Origin: Neodontobutis hainanensis
Lineage: Eukaryota; Chordata; Actinopteri; Gobiiformes; Odontobutidae
DNA length: 64,000 bases
Assembly: GCA_024349245.1 (NCBI GenBank)
Contig: JALDNG010000946.1
Span: forward strand, 1-64,000
Direction: 5' to 3'
Part shown: piece by piece, positions 41,799 to 53,415 of the stretch
How positions within the stretch are numbered: the stretch's first letter is position 1
How the letters are laid out: each line of letters starts with the position of its first letter
Notes under the pieces: generated by a model
Told to the model about the DNA's origin: nothing
The model's input: only the letters and a program-made list of their open reading frames with translations
Databases searched by the model: none
Position numbers and translations under genes: made by a program

Positions 41799-43745
41799 AT
41801 GTTTTTTTCTTTTATGATTTGTGTAATATTACTGGAAATTCATGGTGCTTTGAGTATAAAGGGAAACGTTGTAAGGGGAACAGAAGGCATTATTCACGTG
41901 GGCTACACACTACAAGGTGATGAAATAATTTGCAACTGTAAAACCAAGGTGGGACACATTAGTAGTTTTGCTTTAGAATTTGAGCCATGTGGAAAAGAGG
42001 TAAAGAACATTGTTACATATGTGCCACAGTTTGGAGTAGCATCCCAAGTATGTTCTGTTTACAGCGCGGTACAGGGCCAACATCAGAATAACACAGAGGT
42101 TTCATTGCATTGTAACTGGCCTGGTAGACCACAACATGGTAACATATATTGTAAATGTGTAACATTTCCTTTAGGTTATGCTTTGTCAAAACCCAAATAC
42201 GATTGTGGCAACTTGAAGGAAATTAGTACAATTACCGAGACTCCTCCCTCAGCCAACCCTATATATCAGTCACTTCCATCTATTGTTCCAATACGTCCTG
42301 CTACAGTACAGCCAGCAGAACCAGATGTGGAAGAAAACCTGGACATACTAACTTTTGAATCTAGATGGAATAAAACACTAACCAACATAGTTCGACCTCT
42401 AGGGGTGAAACCAGAGGATTGTGTAATCTGTGTGGTACCAAGACAAAAGTATATGGCTGTAGGAGTAGCTGTAAATAAAAAAGAAACTTGTGATACTTAT
42501 ATCGTTATTAACCAAGCTGGTATAGAAACTAAAGTATATCTAACAGAAATGGGAACCTTTTTACTGCACATTGACAAATTCTATCCTATTGTCTCCAGCA
42601 ATATTTGTTTAATAGATTGCATTTTTCTGTCAATGATTAACAGACACTTTGCCTACATGAATCACCTGTGGGAGTCAAAGTGTCCTAAACCACGTTACAC
42701 ACACAAGGAGCTTCAATTAGACCCTCCGGTTCGAGAGTGCCCAGCGAAGGCTGCTGAGTTCTCCTGTATAAGGGTGGGTTCAGGGCGAGCAAGGCTACCT
42801 TTCAGTTACCGTATAAAGTGTGTTCAATGGATGGGAACTACTGATGACTCAGGTAGAGGCAGGTGGTTGGGAGAAATCATTAGCAGACTGGACTGGACTC
42901 CAGACATTTTCTTTGCATGTGGTAACACAGCAACATTAAGAAACAGACCAGGAGTAGATGAGGAGTGCGCTGTAGTTATGCTTGCTGAAAGAATTACAGT
43001 CATCACTAAAGAGGAGGATTTGAAAACAAGGAATAAGAGAGGAGCTGAGGATAACAGTTTTGGGATACCTATGGGTGTGCATCCTGAATTTCAGGCCATT
43101 AGAGACCCTAATGGATGGTCTTTACTTGCTGCAATACCGTTTTTATCGGCAATAACATCGTCTAAACACAGCAAGTGGATTAATTATCTTTATTATACTC
43201 AACAGAGAATGGTCAATTCTACGGCTAAATCGTTGCTAGCAATTGAACAAAAACTTACAGATGTCACTAGAACGGTGCTAGAGAATAGACAAGCACTGGA
43301 TATTTTGCTGGCTGACAGAGGAGGTCTGTGTACTTTCATCAATGCGGATGAAGGGTGTTGCACCAATATAAAACAAGTATCTGACATGTCAAATGTTTCT
43401 CTTGCTATCCAGGAAATAAAAGATCTACAGACGGAACTTTCTGATTTAAATAATATGTTAAGTAAAGGCTGGTTTGACCAATGGGTAAATAACACTTTTG
43501 GACGATTTTCAGGTATAGTTACTTCAATTCTGGTGCCTATGGCAAGTGTAATTATTTTAATGTTGTTATTCTGTATGTGTGTTCCATGCATAATAGGATG
43601 TATTCAACGACGGATGGAAAACATATTGCTTGTACATTCTACCAATTTTTATCCTACACTACTTTTGGATGAATCACCGAATTCAGAAAATGACAATGAG
43701 GAAAAAATAGGATTATATGTTTTTCTTGAGGATCTTGATATATAA
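41799..43745 (+). CDS. env: ERV envelope glycoprotein (648 codons, open)
   Basis: A hydrophobic signal peptide occupies residues 1-19. The surface subunit runs to the furin-type RNKR at 411-414 and has numerous Cys and N-x-S/T sites. The transmembrane subunit contains a heptad-rich region (LLAIEQKLTDVTRTVLENR) and an immunosuppressive-domain-like stretch at 494-511. A C-x8-C-C motif (511, 520, 521) and a membrane helix at about 572-600 followed by a basic RR stop-transfer complete it. The cytoplasmic tail is about 45 residues. The frame is uninterrupted, unlike gag and the later pol domains. Splice sites for its subgenomic mRNA were not identified. Confidence 0.88.
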   Translation: MFFSFMICVILLEIHGALSIKGNVVRGTEGIIHVGYTLQGDEIICNCKTKVGHISSFALEFEPCGKEVKNIVTYVPQFGVASQVCSVYSAVQGQHQNNTEVSLHCNWPGRPQHGNIYCKCVTFPLGYALSKPKYDCGNLKEISTITETPPSANPIYQSLPSIVPIRPATVQPAEPDVEENLDILTFESRWNKTLTNIVRPLGVKPEDCVICVVPRQKYMAVGVAVNKKETCDTYIVINQAGIETKVYLTEMGTFLLHIDKFYPIVSSNICLIDCIFLSMINRHFAYMNHLWESKCPKPRYTHKELQLDPPVRECPAKAAEFSCIRVGSGRARLPFSYRIKCVQWMGTTDDSGRGRWLGEIISRLDWTPDIFFACGNTATLRNRPGVDEECAVVMLAERITVITKEEDLKTRNKRGAEDNSFGIPMGVHPEFQAIRDPNGWSLLAAIPFLSAITSSKHSKWINYLYYTQQRMVNSTAKSLLAIEQKLTDVTRTVLENRQALDILLADRGGLCTFINADEGCCTNIKQVSDMSNVSLAIQEIKDLQTELSDLNNMLSKGWFDQWVNNTFGRFSGIVTSILVPMASVIILMLLFCMCVPCIIGCIQRRMENILLVHSTNFYPTLLLDESPNSENDNEEKIGLYVFLEDLDI

Positions 43746-43877
43746 CTTTTTCCAACATTATTGACTATGTGAACAGGAAAGGATCAGGTTTGGGTGACGG
43801 CCTGTACGGGTCCATCAACAACTGTGAAATTCCTTGGTCCGAGTATTTTCAGTGTAAGGTGATTCTTTTATAGAATC

Positions 43878-43888
43878 AAAGGGTGGAA
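43878..43888 (+). other. Polypurine tract of the young ERV
   Basis: AAAGGGTGGAA lies directly before the TGCTATAAG start of the 3' LTR; one T interrupts the purine run. Confidence 0.7.
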
Positions 43889-44677
43889 TGCTATAAGTAA
43901 AATGTTATTTTAATCATATTTTGGAATGATATTCTTTTAATATAGTTTGTAAAGGTTAAATCTGAAGTAGATGAGTTTTGGAGTGCTTATGACTTCACTG
44001 TCAGTGCAGTTATAAGGGCTATAGTTAGACTATCCATATATGGCCACAATGCTGTGAACATATGTGCCTCCCTGCTGCTTTGAACATATGTGCCTCCCTG
44101 CTGCTTTGAACATATGTGCCTCCCTGCTGCTTTGAACATATGTGCCTCCCTGCTGCTTTGAACATATGTGCCTCCCATATATGGACACGCTGCTTTGCTG
44201 CACAAGAAACATCTGTCTTTTTTCTTTTTTTAGTTACATTCTGAATGTATTCTGGGATTGGTAGATGCACCATTACCATGTAAAGTCACACTGCCATTGT
44301 ATATAAACTGTGCGTTTACAATAAAGCTTTAAGAAGGAGAGAACAGAACCACGAAACCTGTGTGTTGCCTTTTGTCTCTTTCTTCCACTGATCAGTGCTC
44401 AGACAGCTGTATTGTACGTAACTGTCGGGATTCTAGAAACTGACTTAGCGGAGCAGTTACAGACAATAATCTGAATATGATATCATTAGTTAGCGGGATG
44501 CTGACAGTAGCCAAGCAGTAGGTACTGGGTAAAAATAAGTTTGCGGAGCGGACTATCGAGCCCAGCTATAGCTCGGTAGATTAGCTAATCTGTATTGGTC
44601 AAGCGGGAAGCTGACTTTGGCCGAATAAATCCGGAAAAAACATCTATCGACTAGCTAGAGTAAAAAACATTATTCCA
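43889..44677 (+). mobile_element. 3' LTR of the young ERV (789 bp)
   Basis: Same as the 5' LTR except for a few single-base changes (for example near 44,417, 44,537 and 44,600), small indels and five rather than two copies of the 26-bp U3 repeat at 44,056-44,175. Minus-strand reading frames over the repeat are artefacts. Confidence 0.9.
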
Positions 44678-44680
44678 GAA

Positions 44681-45048
44681 TGTTATAAGAATTTTAATTA
44701 TTATGTTTAGAGTTACTGTGGGGTTATAGTTCTCCTCAGGTCATGTCAAATTCATGTCATGTCCTTCGTGCTAATCCAAGCATTAAGTAGACATAACAAG
44801 ACTGAGACATGGCATGTCATGGGACTCTTGCACCTGGACCATTGTGAACGCCTCTCACCAAGGACGTCACTGTGTTGTATATAATCCCATGTTATGTTTA
44901 CATCTGGAAGCAAACCTGTCGCTGTACCCTTGTTACTGTGTCTGTTTTGCTTCTCCTTGCAAGGATTAAAACCTGACCATTGCTTGTTAAATTATAATCG
45001 GTCTCCGTGTCTCTCTGGTTAAATATATGGATATAAAATATTCCTACA
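44681..45048 (+). mobile_element. 3' LTR of the older ERV
   Basis: TGTTATAAGAATTTTAATT...ATTCCTACA, with a TATA-like TGTATATAAT (near 44,876) and ATTAAA poly(A) signal. It matches the solo LTR at 14,548-14,916. Its polypurine tract is at 35,131-35,143, separated by the younger ERV. Block Y copy 2 begins immediately after it. Confidence 0.7.
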
Positions 45049-45606
45049 GTTTCTCCTGAACCTCTGACAGAAACATGGCGCCACCAACTGGAGGAGGTAT
45101 GAGCTTATGTCTATAAACAGAATTAGTTTTGCATTCAGACCCCTGACTCATTGTGTCGCTTCACAAAAAGGACCTAATATGACACGTACTGGTAACACAT
45201 GTGTAACTTTAAAAGTACTCACATTTTTAGACATATCTGTGAAGACGGTGCAGCCAACACTGAAATAAAGGCTTCTTTTGTTTTCAAGGGCAAATACAGA
45301 TTCAGATGCACTGCTCTGCTCAAGTTGAGTTCTGCTTTGTTTGTCCTAAGCTCACTCCGGAGTGGCCCCCAGACAGACCTCCATACCAGTGTGGCACAGG
45401 AACTAGACACCCCTTCTGCTCTGTAACTGTTATATATGCAAGAATTAACAAGTAAATAGCACCAATACCACCAGTTATATTTGTTCTCATCTTTTTATGC
45501 TCTACCAATGCTATACTTTACTTAAAATGGCACTTTGTTCTTTACTCCCTACCCTCCTCTTTTACCAAACCCCTCACCATTATGGCTACAGCTTGTCTCC
45601 ACTAAT

Positions 45607-47230
45607 ACAGATACAGATACAGATACAGATAGCTTTATTGATCCCCAAAGGGCAATTCAGTTTCTACAGTACAGTACACCGTCCAGACATACACCCACTC
45701 ACACAACTGACGCATGTATAACAAAGGTAAAATGATAGGACCTGGGTCCTTGAACAATTTAAGAATAAAACTAAAAGATAAAAGATAAAAACATCAGCAG
45801 AAAAATAAAATCTCCATAATTATTTCCTCAGCTCTTTATTTAACAGCATAATTGCTGAAGGAATAAATGATCTCCCATAACGGTTTGTTTTTCTGGGGGG
45901 CTGCATATAACGCCGACCTGATGGCATAAGAACAAATTCGTCCCCCAAAGTATGATTCTGGTTCAACAGACTTTTTGCTTTTTGAAGAACACGTTTCTCC
46001 CAGAGAGAGTTTAGGTCGCACATTTGGCTTCCAATAATTTTGGAGCAGATTTTAACAATGTTATTTAGACAATTCCGGTCCTTCACTGAAATATTACCAA
46101 ACCAACAAATGAAAGAAAAAGTAAGAAGGCTCTCGATATAAGACAAATACACTGTGCACAGTATAGATTTAGAAACCCGAAGGAATTAATCCTGCAATAA
46201 ATATACTCTCTGCTGAGCACATTTGACCACTGCTTCAGAGTTCCTTTCGAACTTCAGTTGAGAATCAAAAACTGTACCCAAATATTTATAATGGTTTACA
46301 ATCTCCACATCCTCGCCATGGATCCTGCATACTAAAGTATTTGTCCCTTTTTCTAAAATCAATAATGAGTTCCTTAGTTTTAAGAACATTGAGGTCCAGA
46401 AGGCTGTCCTCACACCACTTTACAAAATCAGGAAGTGCACGTCCGTGATCTGACTCTGTGCCATGGAGAAGGGAAAGCAGAGCAGTATCATCAGAAAATT
46501 TAACATGAAAACTATCCTTTTAAGGGACCTACAACTATCTGTGTATAAAATGAACAGTAACGGGAAAGTACACAGCCTTGAGGGGAACCTGTGTTGGAGA
46601 CTAGGGTTTTGAAGTAACCCCATTTACTAAAACCCTCTGTGTCCTGTCAGTCAGAAAGTTTAAGAACAAAGCCAAAAGCTGATCAGGCAGATTAAAATAA
46701 GCAAGCCTCTCAATCAAAATGAGAGGCTGCATTTTATTAAAAGCTGATGAGAAGTCAACAAATAAAAGCCTGGCATGAGATTTGGGTTTCTCCAGATGCT
46801 TATAAAGTGTGTCCAAAATAAAAAGCTTAGCATCATCCACACCTTTATTCCTCTGATAGGCAAACTGAAGAGCATCAAGTTTGCCGTCGACCAAGGTGAG
46901 AACCTCTTCTTTTAAGATTTTCTCAAGGTTTTTACCACAAGAGAGGTAAGCGCTACAGGTCTGAAATCTAGTAATTCCCTAGCTCTATTGATTTTGGGTA
47001 TAGGAATAACAATAGACGATTTCCAAATAGATGTAAGCTTGCAGTTATCAACACACATTTGAAAAAGATGGGAAAAAACACCACTGAGTTGTTTAGCACA
47101 GTGGTGTAGTGTGTGACCACAAATAAGGTCTGGGCCTGGGGCTTTCCTCACTTTTGTTTTCTTAAATAGAACCTCTACTTGTTCTTGGGATATTTTGATG
47201 TCATTACATGGTGTCAAGGAGTTTGTCAGC
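45607..47230 (-). mobile_element. L2-like LINE, 5'-truncated, inserted after the duplication
   Basis: Flanked by CTAAT on both sides (45,602-45,606 and 47,231-47,235), against a single CTAAT in copy 1. The 3' end carries a (CAGATA)n tail as read on the plus strand. Minus-strand pieces of reverse transcriptase follow in order: KVRKAPGPDLICG at 46,912-47,262, FVDFSSAFNKMQPLILIERL and 'LTDRTQRV' at 46,601-46,894, 'HYKYLGTVFDSQLKFERNSE' at 46,186-46,413, and the C-terminal tail at 45,820-46,152. The endonuclease is missing. The YxDD box region is degraded. Confidence 0.85.
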
Positions 47231-47849
47231 CTAATGCACTCAGTAATATTATCAGAATGCATGTATTATCTCACAGAAGCATATCAATGATGAAAGTTTA
47301 TTCTGTAAAATGTATCTCAGTGTATTCATATTTCATGTTTCATTTCTGAACAATCATATGAATGAATTAAATAACAATTACAATGTCTCTGGCAATAAAG
47401 GAAGGACATAGCCACAATATCGCTCAGACCGCTGTGTAGACCTGTCACAATCGCCGAAGCAAGTTCCTAGTTTGTGAATCTTGTTCACTGACAAAGGCAA
47501 TAAACGTTTTTCTGATTCTGATTCTGATCAGGTTTTATTATTGTGTCATGCTTAAAACACAAGCCCGGCCCAAATGTGCTTACAAGACACTCCCAATTAA
47601 ACCAAAGACCAGATACCAACACTAAATGGAGTGAGTAAACCAAACAAACAAAAAAAAGTGTATCACAAAAGTATAAAGCCAACCTGGTCACAACATAAAT
47701 TCAAATAAAAAATATTCTAAGACAAGGTAATCAAACATAAAATAGACTATACATATGTCAGATTAAACTATGCTGAAACAAAATAAACTAAAAAGACTAT
47801 ACATAAGTTGATTAAAGCTACGCTAAAACAAAATAAACTATGCACAGTA

Positions 47850-48240
47850 CAAATGTGAATAAATAGTGTATAGTGCAGGTTGTGTAACAGGTATTGCACG
47901 TTACAAATATTGCACGGTGAGATTCCACATGATTGTGGAAATACTGCTTGGTGAAAAGAGTTTCTGTGTTAGCAGTGTTCATTGTAGAGTCTGACAGCAG
48001 CAGGAAGGAAAGCCCTGCAGAACCTCTCCTTTCACACACCGAGGGTGGAGCAGTCTGTCACTGAAGCTGCTCTCCAGAGCTGACAGGGCGTCCTGCAGGC
48101 GGTGGGACTTATGGTCCAGCATAGATCACCCACTTACCGCACTGAGTCCAGAGGACAGCCCAGGACAGAGCTGGACTTCCTGATGACCTTGTCCAGCTTC
48201 TTCTCTCTCCCTCTCAGTGATGCTGAGAGGGAGAGAGAAG
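47850..48240 (-). pseudogene. LINE C-terminal remnant, copy 2
   Basis: Equivalent of 17,440-17,830, with the same 'SSVLGCPLDS' and 'RLLHPRC' signatures on the minus strand in shifted frames. A one-base indel near 48,228 makes its frame differ from copy 1. Confidence 0.6.
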
Positions 48241-49014
48241 ACAGTAAAACTATTAAACACATGCACACATTTGTTAAACAGATGTACATTAAAACTGAAT
48301 AATGTGGTGTCTACCTTTTGTGTGCTCAGGAATCCTCTCCAAGAAGCCTGAAAAGAAAAAAAACGTGCTTTAGTCTCAGGAGAATAGATCTGGAGATTTG
48401 AACAAAACAATCCAATATACATATCTTTTCTTTGTTTTCTTCTTCCTTATCCTCTTTCCTTTGCTTTTCATCTCTTTTAGGCCTCTTCCTGCGAGAAATC
48501 AGTTTATTTAACTTGAATTAGACTCTTTACTCTTGTCTGTCCATGAAAGTCAGATTACTTTAACTTCTGTTACTTTTTTCATCTTACTTTGTACTTTCTT
48601 TCCTCTCCTTTACTTTTGCCCTTTGTTTACGCTCCTCTTTTTTTGCACAAGCTCCTTGTCTATAGTTTACTGCTGGGTCTCTTTAGACTGTCACCTTTTT
48701 GGAGAAGCAGAAGAAAAAACAGCAAGTGAAAGTGTAAAACATGTTAATCAACCCCAGGTACTGAGTACTCACCTTTTATAATTTCATTTGTTTAAGGAGA
48801 ACATATCATTTGTATTTTTCACACAACACAGCAAAAAACATGGAACAAGTCCAACTGGAAGAGCTAATGAACCTATTTAAACATGTCACACCACACTAAA
48901 CCCTCTGACACACAACACACTATATACAATATTTACAAGTGTTATACTTATCCTGAAATGACCCGAAGTCCCAGCACGATTTCACTCAGAAGAAACACTG
49001 AAAGCGGTCAGTTC

Positions 49015-49778
49015 TTAAAAAGAGTAAAAGTGCTTCTCCTTTTGAATTGGCCTTTGTGGTTTATCTGACCTTTTCCAGTGTTTCCACTCGAGCGCCCGGT
49101 CCCTCATGTAATCTTCCATCTCCTTCACCCAGTCCGGCTTGGGCCCAGGAAACAAGGGGACCGGCTCCTGGGGTCTGGGAGGTGTGGCAGGGGAGGGAGG
49201 TGCCCTGGAGGGAGCAGAGGAGACAAGAGGGTTAGTGCAGGGAGCACAGGGAGGAGGCACCAGGGGCTCACGAGGAGCAGCTGAGGCCTTCCGATCCTCA
49301 GAAGGAGAAACAGAAACAACCAGAGCAAAGGAGTCTGGGAGCAGAGAGAAGCTCAGCTGAGGGACCTGAGCAGGAGGAGGAGAGATAGCAAGAGAGCGAG
49401 CGCAGCGAGAGAAGGAGCCAGAGCTAAGCTTACGGACCTTAGCAGGACGAGAGAGAGCAAGGGAGTGAGAGGGAGGAGAGGAGGAGCAGGAGGATGAGGA
49501 GGTAGAACTAAGGTATCTAGCACGAGACTTAAAGACGCCAGAGGAGCGAGAGGAACGAGAGTTAGAGTCAGAGAAAGAGCAAGAGCTTGAAAAGAGTGTC
49601 TCCTGAGGAGAGACAGACACAAAGGCAGAGTTCAAGGGGCCTGTGGAGGAGGCAGGTGCAGAGGGAACAGGGGGTGTGTGGGGCGTAGTGAGTGTGGGCA
49701 GCCTGTGCAGGAGGAGCACGTCGGGACACCCGGGCCTCGTCGTCCAGGAGAAGCGCTGGGCCATCAGTGAACAGAGAT
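49015..49778 (-). CDS. Ser/Pro-rich hypothetical protein exon, copy 2
   Basis: Same as 18,496-19,262: open from a CTCCACAG acceptor to a stop at 49,015. Differences are mostly single residues (for example ALDVSVSP to ALVVSVSP, and EARKAP to EDRKAS). The C-terminal part reads WVKEMEDYMRDRALEWKHWK and then a basic tail, which looks like natural protein sequence. The function is unknown; it is predicted disordered by composition, with a helical, charged end. The 5' exons were not identified. Confidence 0.45.
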
Positions 49779-51378
49779 CTGTGGAGAGAAATACATCTGT
49801 TAAAATCCTCACATCATGTGATGCCATTGTGTGATTCATCAAAATAAAGCAAAGCCATGAGGCTCTGAGGTCTTTTAAATCCATGTCTGAACATGGAACT
49901 GTTACTGATTCAAGTCCACCATGTACTTTTGTCTAGTGCCATTTTCTATAGTTTCATGGACACTAGCACAATGTACCAATACAGAGAGTACTTTTAAAGC
50001 AGCACTGTTTAATCTTAAACCATCTTTTACTCATAAAGCCTCAGAGTGATTTTGACCAATCTCAGATCAAACCAGGAGAATATGTCCACGTTCAAAGACA
50101 TTATTATTCACTAAACTACTAAAATTATAGCAGAGGACTTTAATGTGCAGAAAGGTTACAGTGTTGTTATAAAGTGGTTATGAGTTATTTATGAATAATC
50201 ATTTGTCCTCATTACAATCTGGATAGATTTACTTTATGAATAGATCTTATTTTTTCATAATAGCTACAAAACTAACACAAAAACATAACTGTACATTTTC
50301 ATTAACAAATATGTTCAACAAACTCTGCTTCTACATGTTCCTGGTTTACACAGGATTCTCCTGAATTACTTTTGAAACCTATTGTATTATATTTGGAAAT
50401 GAATCAACGTAAAACAAATTTATTTTCTATAATTAGGTACTGGGTTAAATACAAAATGTATAATATAGAAATTAATCAAAATACATTGCAGACAGCTCTC
50501 AATTTAAATGTTAGCCTCCTGTTTTTGTTGCTTTCATTAATATGTCTGTGTAAATGTACTTTTACATTATTTCTGATAGGCTCTAAGAACAAACAAAGTC
50601 ACAACAAAAATACACATATTCTGAGTTAAAATTTACCGTGAAACATCATTTAAACATCGACAAAAGACCATTTTGCTCAAATATATTGGTTCATATAACG
50701 CTAGTTGCTGTGCAGATTTAATGGGAAAGCCCATAGGAAATAACATGAACATGGAAATTTTAAAATCTCACGTTTTCTCTCAAAAAGGTCTCGTAGTCCT
50801 GGTCAGTGGGTGGTCAGTAGAAGTCTTAGTAGGAAATGTCCGCAGTTAAAGTCTCCTTTTGAAGAAATCGTCGAATCAAACTCAAGATTTGCACTTTTTC
50901 TCACAGCCAGAAGTTTGCAAGTTTTGCAAGAACGTACTTGCTAGGAGATGCTCTTAGCAACCGGCACCTGTACGTGGTTACGTCCAGCACGTGCACCGCT
51001 GTAGTATGCTAACACTGGTGATGGATATTCATATTTAAAAAGTGAACTTGGTTATAATGACACAGGCAGTATGTAAAGTGTTGAAGTAGCAGATATATAC
51101 CGTTAATACTTGACAGTTACAGTCGAGGAAAGAAGTGGAAGAAGGCTTTATAATCACATCCTGCAACTCAAACGTGGCACCGCTATTTTAGCTGTGAAAG
51201 TGCTGCCACCATGTGGTTCCAGGGGACATGGCTATCTTTTTTGTTACCTGTTGCCCACTTTAAAGAAAACTCATTAATGGATGCTACAAGAACAACAGGA
51301 AAACAATACATATTTAAAACGAATTTAATATAACCTAAATAAATAATAATAATTACACACGAATAATGTGCCATTACA

Positions 51379-51594
51379 TATTGTGTAAAATAGGCTACTC
51401 TTTACTTTCCAGAGCCACTTTGTTTTAATGGCCTGCATACAGGAGTGGGGCAGGGCTGTTCAAAACGACTGGTCTTGAGGCATGTTCCATATTTGCTGTT
51501 GTTTGACCTGGAAAATCTGCCATCAGGTAAAAGTTTTACACTTCATACAATAACTTTTAATAATGTTAGCATTGTGCTGTTTGTGTACTCTAGT
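51379..51594. other. Junction segment between block Y copy 2 and the minisatellite
   Basis: No feature was recognised. This segment has no counterpart in copy 1, where block X starts directly after an LTR. Confidence 0.4.
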
Positions 51595-51790
51595 CCTGGA
51601 CTTGGACTTGCTTTTTTATGGCTCTGACTCAAACTTGGACTCGTTTATTCTCAGACACAAGGACTCGAGACTTGACTCGGACTTAGACTCGGACTTGAAC
51701 ACAAAGGACTCGCAAGTCCTTCACATCGACAGCACAACCACTGGACCCTTGGACTTGGACTTGGACTCAAACACTGAGGACTTGAAAGTG
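51595..51790 (+). repeat. GACTTGGACTC minisatellite
   Basis: Imperfect tandem units of GACTTGGACTC/GGACTTGGACTTG run up to the start of block X copy 2. The same motif appears within block X at 7,341-7,445 and 56,805-56,905. The last units are the sequence into which the block X/LTR junction of copy 1 falls. Confidence 0.75.
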
Positions 51791-52739
51791 ACTTGGACTC
51801 GAAAACTGGAGACTCGACTACAACACTGGGACATGCTGTTAATGTGAGCAGGAGAGTCTGTGGTGCTCCCATTGGCTGTAAGTTGTACTTGTTCCTGCAA
51901 CAAGACAATGTGCATATTTTATTACATAAGGGAGACTTGAAAATATTTGGCAGACTTATTCTATGTGTTTTATTTCACTACCTTTAAAGGGTCTTGGCAA
52001 AACATCTCACACGGCGTTGCCACAGGACAGTGGTCAGGTGAAGTCAAGGTAAGTACCTATCAGAGAAATATTCAGCTGTTCGTCCAGTGGTTCACAAAGT
52101 AACTTGTTAGCAGCAAGCTAAAGTCTAATTTTACAAGGCGTTTCAATGAAGCCCCAAACAAGTGTCTTTAGTCACTAATATGAGTTTATTAAGTGAGCTT
52201 TGATTAAGAGCCGCTGTTGGAAAATCTAATGGAGTGGTGAAAAGAAAAGCATCACTGTATGAATATAAAAAATAAACCTGAAGCATGAAGTGCTGAAAAA
52301 CTATTTTATTTGAATATAAGTTCTATGTTATGTTAAAAACACACGTCATTTTTAAAGCCAAGCTGTAATGTTGAGTGAAAAATCTACTAATGTCTCAAAG
52401 AGAGTGAGTTTGTATATTGTGACAAAACTGTAACATTTATGAGCTAATACTAAATCCATATGATTAGGTTTTATTTCTTATTGTGATCTAAAGATTTGTT
52501 ATGAGAACATTTAAAACAGCATATATTTTATTCATATATTTTTTTATGTAAATCCAACAGACTTTTTTTTAGTAAAGGAAAAGTTGGGTACAATTATAGG
52601 CATTTGAAGATACAGGTGTGCATTTCAATAAATAAATAAAAACCTTTGTGTTTTTGAATAGGTCAGGTGTAAAATTAAGATAAGTTGTGTTTAGCTCATT
52701 TTAATTTTCAGATTTAGTACATAAGCCTTTGACACGTTG

Positions 52740-53415
52740 TGGCAGGTGGGGAGAATGCAGTCGGTGAGAGCTCGTTGGTGAGAGTAGAAATTGTGAGACG
52801 AGAACATGAGCGCCAAGCCGTTGTGCTGTCTGCTGCAGACTCTGACTCCAGGAGAACATTTACTTTCTGACAAGTAAGTCTTAGTTATATTGAGTCTATG
52901 CTTGTCATTTGAAATGTGCTATATAAATAAACTGTATTATTCTTGTTATTGTTATGAAATAAGGGAGAGTGAGGATAGCAGCCAGAGTGAAGGTGCCAGT
53001 GGAGCTGAGGGTTTTCGGCCGTGCTGCTGTTTCAGTTTCTAACACAGGAGGACGGAGAGGAGAGGAGTCAGGTTTGGGAGAAGAGAAATGTGGGTGAGAG
53101 GCGGAGGCCCAGGAGAGGCCGAGGAAGAGATTATAGCTACGGGCCAGTCACTGAAGATGAGGACTGGAAGTTCATCAGGAGTGGATAAAGCCTTTTGATG
53201 AACTCACTGGCACACACAATTTTGGAACCTTGTTACAATTAAAGACTAACCGTTATGCTCATCGGGTTTTATCCTCAAAACAGCTGAAGCCACAGTCCAG
53301 GTTTTATAAGCGGTACATTGTATGTGTATCTGAAATGAAGGCTTTCCTGGCTTTGCATCTGTCTATGGGGCTTGTCGAGAAGCCCGAGACTGAAGATTAT
53401 TGCACACAACAATGA
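52740..53415 (+). pseudogene. piggyBac-type transposase remnant, copy 2
   Basis: Equivalent to 1,517-2,197, with the same 'RVLSSKQLKPQSRFYK' and 'MKAFLALHLSMGL' pieces; one-base indels differ. It is also truncated before the catalytic residues. Confidence 0.55.

Larger units (their letters stand above)
35146..44677 (+). mobile_element. Young endogenous retrovirus, both LTRs, gag-pro-pol-env
   Basis: 9.53 kb, flanked by perfect 5-bp target duplications GAATG (35,141-35,145 and 44,678-44,682). The order is LTR, tRNA-Leu-type primer site, gag, protease/reverse transcriptase, RNase H, integrase, env, polypurine tract, LTR. The integrase GPY-type end and the env layout suggest a gamma/epsilon-like lineage. 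The LTRs differ by a few substitutions and indels plus a repeat-number change, so the insertion is recent. Frame breaks in gag, before RNase H and within integrase make this copy defective as written, although pol and env are long and open. Confidence 0.9.
45047..51378 (+). repeat. Duplication block Y, copy 2 (partner 16,261-20,866)
   Basis: Same content and orientation as copy 1, plus the L2 insertion 45,607-47,230 and a 76-bp extra segment around 48,830-48,905. Its left edge is the older ERV LTR and its right edge runs into block X copy 2 after about 400 bp. The possible small spliced frame (ATG 45,074) and the LINE remnant at 47,850-48,240 are kept. Confidence 0.85.

Noticed and set aside
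43987..44279. Minus-strand frames of 60-84 codons with a repeated Gly-Gly-Thr-Tyr-Val pattern
   Set aside because: They lie over the 26-bp U3 repeat of the 3' LTR; the period is 26 bases, so the repeat pattern moves between frames, and the 5' LTR lacks them.
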